NCBI GenBank assembly: GCA_934643535.1
Contig: CAKUCE010000030.1
Span: 1-17,332, forward strand
Direction of reading: 5' to 3'
DNA from: an uncultured Clostridia bacterium
Lineage (GTDB): Bacteria > Bacillota > Clostridia > Christensenellales > Aristaeellaceae
Length of the DNA: 17,332 nt
Shown: piece after piece, positions 13,593-17,332 of the stretch
How positions within the stretch are numbered: position 1 is the stretch's first letter
How the letters are laid out: each line of letters begins with the position of its first letter
Made by a program: the position numbers and the translations under genes
Notes under the pieces: generated by a model
Database searches by the model: none
What the model was told of the DNA's origin: nothing
What the model saw: only the letters and a program-made list of their open reading frames with translations

Positions 13593-15311
13593 TTGCTCAA
13601 GGCGCAAAGTGCGAAGCTGGACCGCAAAAAGCTGTTCGGCGACCCCGTTTTGATCACCACCATCGTGATCCTCGTCATTCTGCTGACCTTATTTATCCTT
13701 TATCCCCTGAGCATGCTGCTGATCGACAGCATCTGGGGCGAAAGCGGGCTGACCCTGTCCGTGTTCGGCCGGGTACTGGAAATGGGCACCTTCCGCACGG
13801 CTTTTACCAATACGCTCCGGCTGGGCTTTATCGTGGGCATCGGTTCCACGGTGCTGGGACTTCTGTTTGCCTACGTGGACGTGTATGTGGACATCAAGTC
13901 CCGGTTCGTGCGCAAGCTCTTCAATGTGGTCAGCATGCTGCCCGTGGTTTCTCCGCCCTTTGTGCTGAGCCTGAGCATGATCCTGCTCTTCGGCCGCGGC
14001 GGTCTGATCACCCGGAGCCTGCTGCACATTTATGACAGCGACATCTATGGCCTGCACGGCATTGCCATCGTGCAGATCCTGACCTTCTTCCCTGTTTGCT
14101 ACATGATGCTCAAGGGGCTTCTGAAGAACATCGACCCTTCGCTGGAAGAGGCCAGCCGGGATATGGGAGCCAGCCGGTGGAAGGTTTTCACCACCGTGAC
14201 GCTGCCCCTGATGCTGCCGGGTCTGGGCAATGCGTTTCTGGTCACGTTCATCGAATCGGTAGCAGACTTCGCCAACCCCATGATGATCGGCGGCAGCTAC
14301 GACACACTGGCTACCACGATCTACCTGCAGGTCACCGGCGCCTACGACAAGGCGGGCGCCAGCGCTATGGCCGTGGTGCTGCTGTGCCTGACGCTGGTCC
14401 TGTTCCTGATCCAGAAATACTATCTGGAAAAGCGCACCTACGCCACCCTGACCGGCAAGGCCAGCCGGGAGCGGATGCTCATCGCCGACAAGAGCGTGAC
14501 CCGTCCCCTGTCCATTCTGTGCGGGCTTTTCTCCGCCTTTGTGGTGCTGATGTATATCAGCATTCCCTTCGGCGCGCTGTTCAAGCTCTGGGGCCGGGAC
14601 TACTCCCTCACCCTGAAGCATTTCCAGTACATGTTCAAGTACAGCGGTCTGAAGGCGTTCCGGGATTCCTTTGTGCTGAGTCTGATCGCTTCGCCCATCA
14701 CGGCACTGTTCTCCATGATCATCAGCTATCTGGTGGTCAAGAAGAAATTCCACTCCAAGGGCTTTATTGAGTTCGTCAGCATGCTGGCCATGGCCGTACC
14801 CGGCACGGTGCTGGGCGTGGGCTACATTCGCGGCTTCGCCAACGGCGTGTTCAAGACTGGCTTCCTGCAGGGCCTGTACGGCACCGGCGCGATTCTGGTC
14901 ATCGTGTTCATTGTGCGCAGTCTGCCGGTCGGCACCCGCAGCGGTATTTCGGCGCTGCGGCAGATCGACAAGTCCATCGAGGAAAGCGCCTACGATCTGG
15001 GCGCGGGCAGCGGCAAGGTCTTCACCTCCGTTACCCTGCCCCTGATCAAGGATAGCTTCCTCAGCGGTCTGGTGACCACCTTCGTGCGCTCCATCACCGC
15101 CATCAGCGCCATCATCCTGTTGGTAACGCCCCAATACCTGCTCATCACCACCCAGATCAACGAGTTCGCCGAGAAGGGCAAGTACGGCGTGGCCTGTGCC
15201 TACGCCACCATCCTGATCGCCATTGTGTATGCGTCCATCGTGGTGATGAACTTCGTCATCAAGCATTTCGGAACCAGCAAAAAGCTAAAGGGGGACAGCG
15301 AAAATGCCTAA
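13593..15311 (+). CDS. Fused double-domain ABC permease (AfuB/FbpB-type)
   Basis: The 572-residue membrane protein contains two permease modules in one chain. Each has its own EAA loop: residues 184-207 (LEEASRDMGASRWKVFTTVTLP) and 464-485 (IEESAYDLGAGSGKVFTSVTLP). A cytoplasmic linker near 275-303 joins them. This two-in-one layout is normal for FbpB/AfuB proteins of the iron and organophosphate importer family, so one gene supplies the whole channel. The start is TTG at 13593, with AAGGGGGG about 6 nt upstream; the next in-frame Met lies inside the first helix. The last codons overlap the ATPase gene by 8 bp. Confidence 0.93.
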   Translation: MLKAQSAKLDRKKLFGDPVLITTIVILVILLTLFILYPLSMLLIDSIWGESGLTLSVFGRVLEMGTFRTAFTNTLRLGFIVGIGSTVLGLLFAYVDVYVDIKSRFVRKLFNVVSMLPVVSPPFVLSLSMILLFGRGGLITRSLLHIYDSDIYGLHGIAIVQILTFFPVCYMMLKGLLKNIDPSLEEASRDMGASRWKVFTTVTLPLMLPGLGNAFLVTFIESVADFANPMMIGGSYDTLATTIYLQVTGAYDKAGASAMAVVLLCLTLVLFLIQKYYLEKRTYATLTGKASRERMLIADKSVTRPLSILCGLFSAFVVLMYISIPFGALFKLWGRDYSLTLKHFQYMFKYSGLKAFRDSFVLSLIASPITALFSMIISYLVVKKKFHSKGFIEFVSMLAMAVPGTVLGVGYIRGFANGVFKTGFLQGLYGTGAILVIVFIVRSLPVGTRSGISALRQIDKSIEESAYDLGAGSGKVFTSVTLPLIKDSFLSGLVTTFVRSITAISAIILLVTPQYLLITTQINEFAEKGKYGVACAYATILIAIVYASIVVMNFVIKHFGTSKKLKGDSENA

Positions 15312-16380
15312 AGAGAGCAAGGGCGTTCGCCTTGACCATATTTCCAAGATTTACAAGGATCCCAAGACCGGCAAGGACTTCTATGCCGTACATGACGTTT
15401 CGCTGGATATTCAGCCGGGCAGCTTCGTGACCCTGCTGGGCCCTTCCGGCTGCGGTAAGACCACAACCCTGCGCATGGTGGCAGGGTTCGAAAGCCCGGA
15501 CGAGGGCGAAATCTATCTGGGCGGCGAACCCATCAATGCCCTGACCCCCAACAAGCGCGACACCGCCATGGTGTTCCAGAGCTACGCCCTGTTCCCGCAT
15601 TACAACGTGTTTGACAACGTGGCTTACGGCCTGCGCCTGCGCAAAGTGCCCAAGCCCGAGATCGAACGCCGGGTCAAGACGATTCTGGAGCTGGTGGAAA
15701 TGGGCGGCATGGAAAGCCGCATGACCAACCAGCTTTCCGGCGGCCAGCAGCAGCGCGTGGCGCTGGCCCGGGCGCTGGTGGTGGAGCCCGGCGTGCTGCT
15801 GTTCGACGAGCCGCTGTCCAATCTGGACGCCAAGCTCCGCGTCAGCATGCGCACCGAAATTCGCCGCATCCAGCAGAAGCTGGGCATTACGGCCATCTAC
15901 GTCACCCATGACCAGAGCGAGGCCATGGCCATCTCCGACCAGATCATCATCATGAAAAAGGGCGTGATCGCCCAGATGGGCAGCCCCATGGACATCTATT
16001 ATCACCCGGTGGACGAGTTTGTGGCCGATTTCATCGGCGAGGCCAACTTCCTCAAGGGGATTTCGAAGGGAATGAGGGAGAACGCCTGCGTAGTGGACGT
16101 GGATGGCCGGGAATGCCTCGTAGCGACGGATGGCGCGTTTGAAGCGGGCCGGGAATGCGAGATCGTCCTGCGCCCCGAAGCCATCCGCATCGGCGAAACG
16201 GGAATGCTCCCCTGCAAGGTGGAACTGAGCTGCTTCATGGGCAGCTACCAGAACTACCATGTGCGCGTGGGCGACACGCTGGTCAAGATCAGCGACAACT
16301 GCCCCGTCAACAAGCGCGTGTTCGCCGTGGGCGAGGACGCCTACATCAGCTTCGAAAAGGAATGCGCGCACGTGCTGTAA
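15304..16380 (+). CDS. ABC transporter ATP-binding protein (PotA/FbpC/AfuC-like)
   Basis: The 358-residue ATPase has all catalytic motifs: Walker A GPSGCGKT (46-53), Q-loop Q92, signature LSGGQQQ (144-150), Walker B LLFDEP (165-170), D-loop SNLD (172-175) and switch H202 (VTHDQSEAM). The C-terminal ~115 residues form a TOBE-type domain (LRPEAIRIGE, then SCFMGSYQNYHVRVGD). It powers the fused permease, with which it overlaps by 8 bp; AAAGGGGGA at 15287-15295 is the SD. The PotA/FbpC group moves iron, polyamines, thiamine, sulfate or organophosphates, so this subunit does not identify the substrate. Confidence 0.94.
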   Translation: MPKESKGVRLDHISKIYKDPKTGKDFYAVHDVSLDIQPGSFVTLLGPSGCGKTTTLRMVAGFESPDEGEIYLGGEPINALTPNKRDTAMVFQSYALFPHYNVFDNVAYGLRLRKVPKPEIERRVKTILELVEMGGMESRMTNQLSGGQQQRVALARALVVEPGVLLFDEPLSNLDAKLRVSMRTEIRRIQQKLGITAIYVTHDQSEAMAISDQIIIMKKGVIAQMGSPMDIYYHPVDEFVADFIGEANFLKGISKGMRENACVVDVDGRECLVATDGAFEAGRECEIVLRPEAIRIGETGMLPCKVELSCFMGSYQNYHVRVGDTLVKISDNCPVNKRVFAVGEDAYISFEKECAHVL

Positions 16381-16395
16381 ACCGGAGGAGTATCT

Positions 16396-16440
16396 GACGG
16401 CCCCGTATGGGGCCGTCTTCTCTTTCCTTCCCCTTTTCTT
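16396..16440 (+). terminator. Rho-independent terminator of the second ABC operon
   Basis: GACGGCCCC (16396-16404) and GGGGCCGTC (16409-16417) form a perfect 9-bp stem with a GTAT loop. A pyrimidine-rich, T-rich run ending in TTTTCTT follows, 16 nt after the ATPase stop codon. Confidence 0.82.
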
Positions 16441-16449
16441 AACCCATTC

Positions 16450-16484
16450 AAAAAGGACTGTCCCAATCGGGACAGCCCTTTTTT
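16450..16484. terminator. Bidirectional Rho-independent terminator
   Basis: AAAAAGG-A-CTGTCCC and GGGACAG-C-CCTTTTTT form a 14-bp stem with one A/C mismatch around an AATC loop. The A-run on one side and T-run on the other make it work in both directions. It stands between the convergent ABC operon and the 5'-nucleotidase gene. Confidence 0.85.
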
Positions 16485-16486
16485 GT

Positions 16487-16516
16487 GAGTTCATTCAGTT
16501 CGAGTTCATTCAGTTC
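16487..16516. repeat. Perfect 15-bp tandem duplication
   Basis: GAGTTCATTCAGTTC occurs twice head to tail (16487-16501 and 16502-16516), just outside the bidirectional terminator and 13 bp from the 5'-nucleotidase stop codon. It is noncoding in the visible genes and probably arose by slippage. Confidence 0.85.
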
Positions 16517-16529
16517 GTCGAAGCCCGGC

Positions 16530-17332
16530 TTACTCCACCGCCACGATACGGCCCTGGCCATAGGGATTGGCGTATTCAGCGCCGACTACGCCGCCCAGAC
16601 CCTCGGTGATGTAGGTGATCAGCACCTGATTGTCCAGCATCACGCTTTCCTGCGTATAGACGTTGTCCTCGAATATGGTGTAGCCGTCGCCCTGACCCTG
16701 CAGCATGTAGTTGTGGGAAGCCAGCGTGTAGATCTTTTCCAGATCCAGCGGTTCGCCGCCCACCATGACGTTCTTCACGCGGTATTCGCCTTCCACGCCC
16801 GCAAACAGACCCTTTTCATCCAGCTTCACGGAGGAAGGCACGGAGGTGTGGATCTCGTAGGTCAGGCCGGACACCTGCAGGAAGCCGCCAAATTCGCCGG
16901 GCACGTCCTTGGCGCCGAACTCCAAGGCGTCCAGAATCTGCTGGCCGGTGGCCTCGCACACGCACAACGCATTGCCGAAGGGATGCACCTTCAGGATGTC
17001 GTTCAGGGTAATATCGCCCTCCTTGATGCTGACACGGATGCCGCCGCCGTTGACGAAGGCGATGTCCGCGCCGGAAACATAGCGGTACGCGTCGGCGCAC
17101 AGGTCGCCCAGATTGGTCTCCGCGTTGCGGATGATGCGGACCGCCTTGCCGTCCTCAGTCACGGCCACGGGATCGTTGATGGTCAGCTCCACATCGGTCT
17201 TGGCCACCACCTCCGCCAGCTTGGCGTTCAGGGTTTCGGTGGCTTCGGCCACGGCCTTGGTCACGTCGGTGTCCAGCTGATAGAGCTGCGTGGCGTTGAA
17301 ATCGTCGTTGTTCCACATCATGACGCCGGCCT
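16530..17332 (-). CDS. 5'-nucleotidase/UshA family protein, C-terminal domain, truncated by window end
   Basis: The frame stays open to the window edge, so the Met at 17321 is internal and the N-terminal metallophosphatase domain, with any signal peptide, is outside. About 266 residues are visible, all from the 5'-nucleotidase C-terminal substrate-recognition domain: RNAETNLGDLCADAYRY, FVNGGGIRVSIKEGDITLND, LKVHPFGNALCVCEATGQQI, GFLQVSGLTYEIH and the ending YTLASHNYMLQGQGDGYTIF. Related proteins are secreted or wall-anchored and hydrolyse nucleotides, UDP-sugars or other phosphate esters. The visible protein ends at GRIVAVE, so no LPXTG wall anchor follows. The convergent neighbour is the ABC importer that may carry organophosphates. 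Confidence 0.92.
   Translation of the reverse strand, partial: AGVMMWNNDDFNATQLYQLDTDVTKAVAEATETLNAKLAEVVAKTDVELTINDPVAVTEDGKAVRIIRNAETNLGDLCADAYRYVSGADIAFVNGGGIRVSIKEGDITLNDILKVHPFGNALCVCEATGQQILDALEFGAKDVPGEFGGFLQVSGLTYEIHTSVPSSVKLDEKGLFAGVEGEYRVKNVMVGGEPLDLEKIYTLASHNYMLQGQGDGYTIFEDNVYTQESVMLDNQVLITYITEGLGGVVGAEYANPYGQGRIVAVE

Noticed and set aside
12393..13607. 404-codon minus-strand frame opposite the AfuA-like gene
   Set aside because: A shadow frame with Val/Gly/Leu-rich sequence and no start signal or domain.
13689..15266. 525-codon open frame on the minus strand opposite the fused permease
   Set aside because: The translation is His/Gln/Asp/Gly-rich without any domain, typical of an antisense shadow of a GC-rich membrane-protein gene.
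15259..16494. 411-codon minus-strand frame opposite the ATPase gene
   Set aside because: The plus strand encodes a complete ATPase with all motifs; this frame is a shadow and crosses both terminators.

Overview
The window looks like chromosome of a GC-rich member of the Firmicutes (Clostridia-like, possibly an uncultured gut lineage). The evidence is the YesM/YesN-type two-component pair next to LplB/LplC-type sugar permeases, strong AGGAGG-like ribosome binding sites, TTG and GTG starts in real genes, consensus sigma-A promoters, and MKK-ILA-type signal peptides. No RNA genes, CRISPR arrays, insertion sequences or phage genes were seen. The lineage is an inference from gene content, not from a marker gene.

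Layout. (1) 2-796 (+): 3' part of a PLP-dependent alpha-oxoamine synthase-type enzyme. (2) 797-1084: GC-rich intergenic stretch with hairpins and a probable promoter. (3) 1085-2035 (+): DMT/EamA-type transporter, whose 3' end overlaps the convergent MATE gene by 68 bp. (4) 3969-1968 (-): two-gene unit of a cytidylate kinase-like protein and a MATE efflux pump. (5) 4161-5384 (+): regulator with a different helix-turn-helix at each end, divergent from unit 4 and sharing a 191-bp control region with two near-consensus promoters. (6) 11939-5591 (-): sugar-import locus in the order permease, permease, solute-binding protein, terminator, sensor kinase, response regulator. (7) 12399-16380 (+): three-gene ABC importer (binding protein, fused double permease, ATPase) behind a perfect consensus promoter. 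(8) 17332-16530 (-): C-terminal domain of a 5'-nucleotidase family protein, cut by the window end and separated from unit 7 by two terminators.

How the parts may work together. Unit 6 reads as a carbohydrate or oligosaccharide uptake locus with its own sensor: YesM-type kinases detect an extracellular cue and YesN-type regulators activate neighbouring transporter genes. Unit 7 would usually be auto-annotated as ferric iron uptake, but its binding protein lacks the tandem Tyr pair of FbpA-type iron binders. It carries a His-Asp pair and a downstream Glu resembling the sugar-phosphate binder AfuA. With a secreted-type 5'-nucleotidase next door, uptake of an organophosphate is at least as plausible as iron. 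No clearly unprecedented system was found. The features most worth a second look are the double-HTH regulator with its divergent partners, the substrate of the unit 7 importer, and the LacI/CcpA-like operator inside its promoter.
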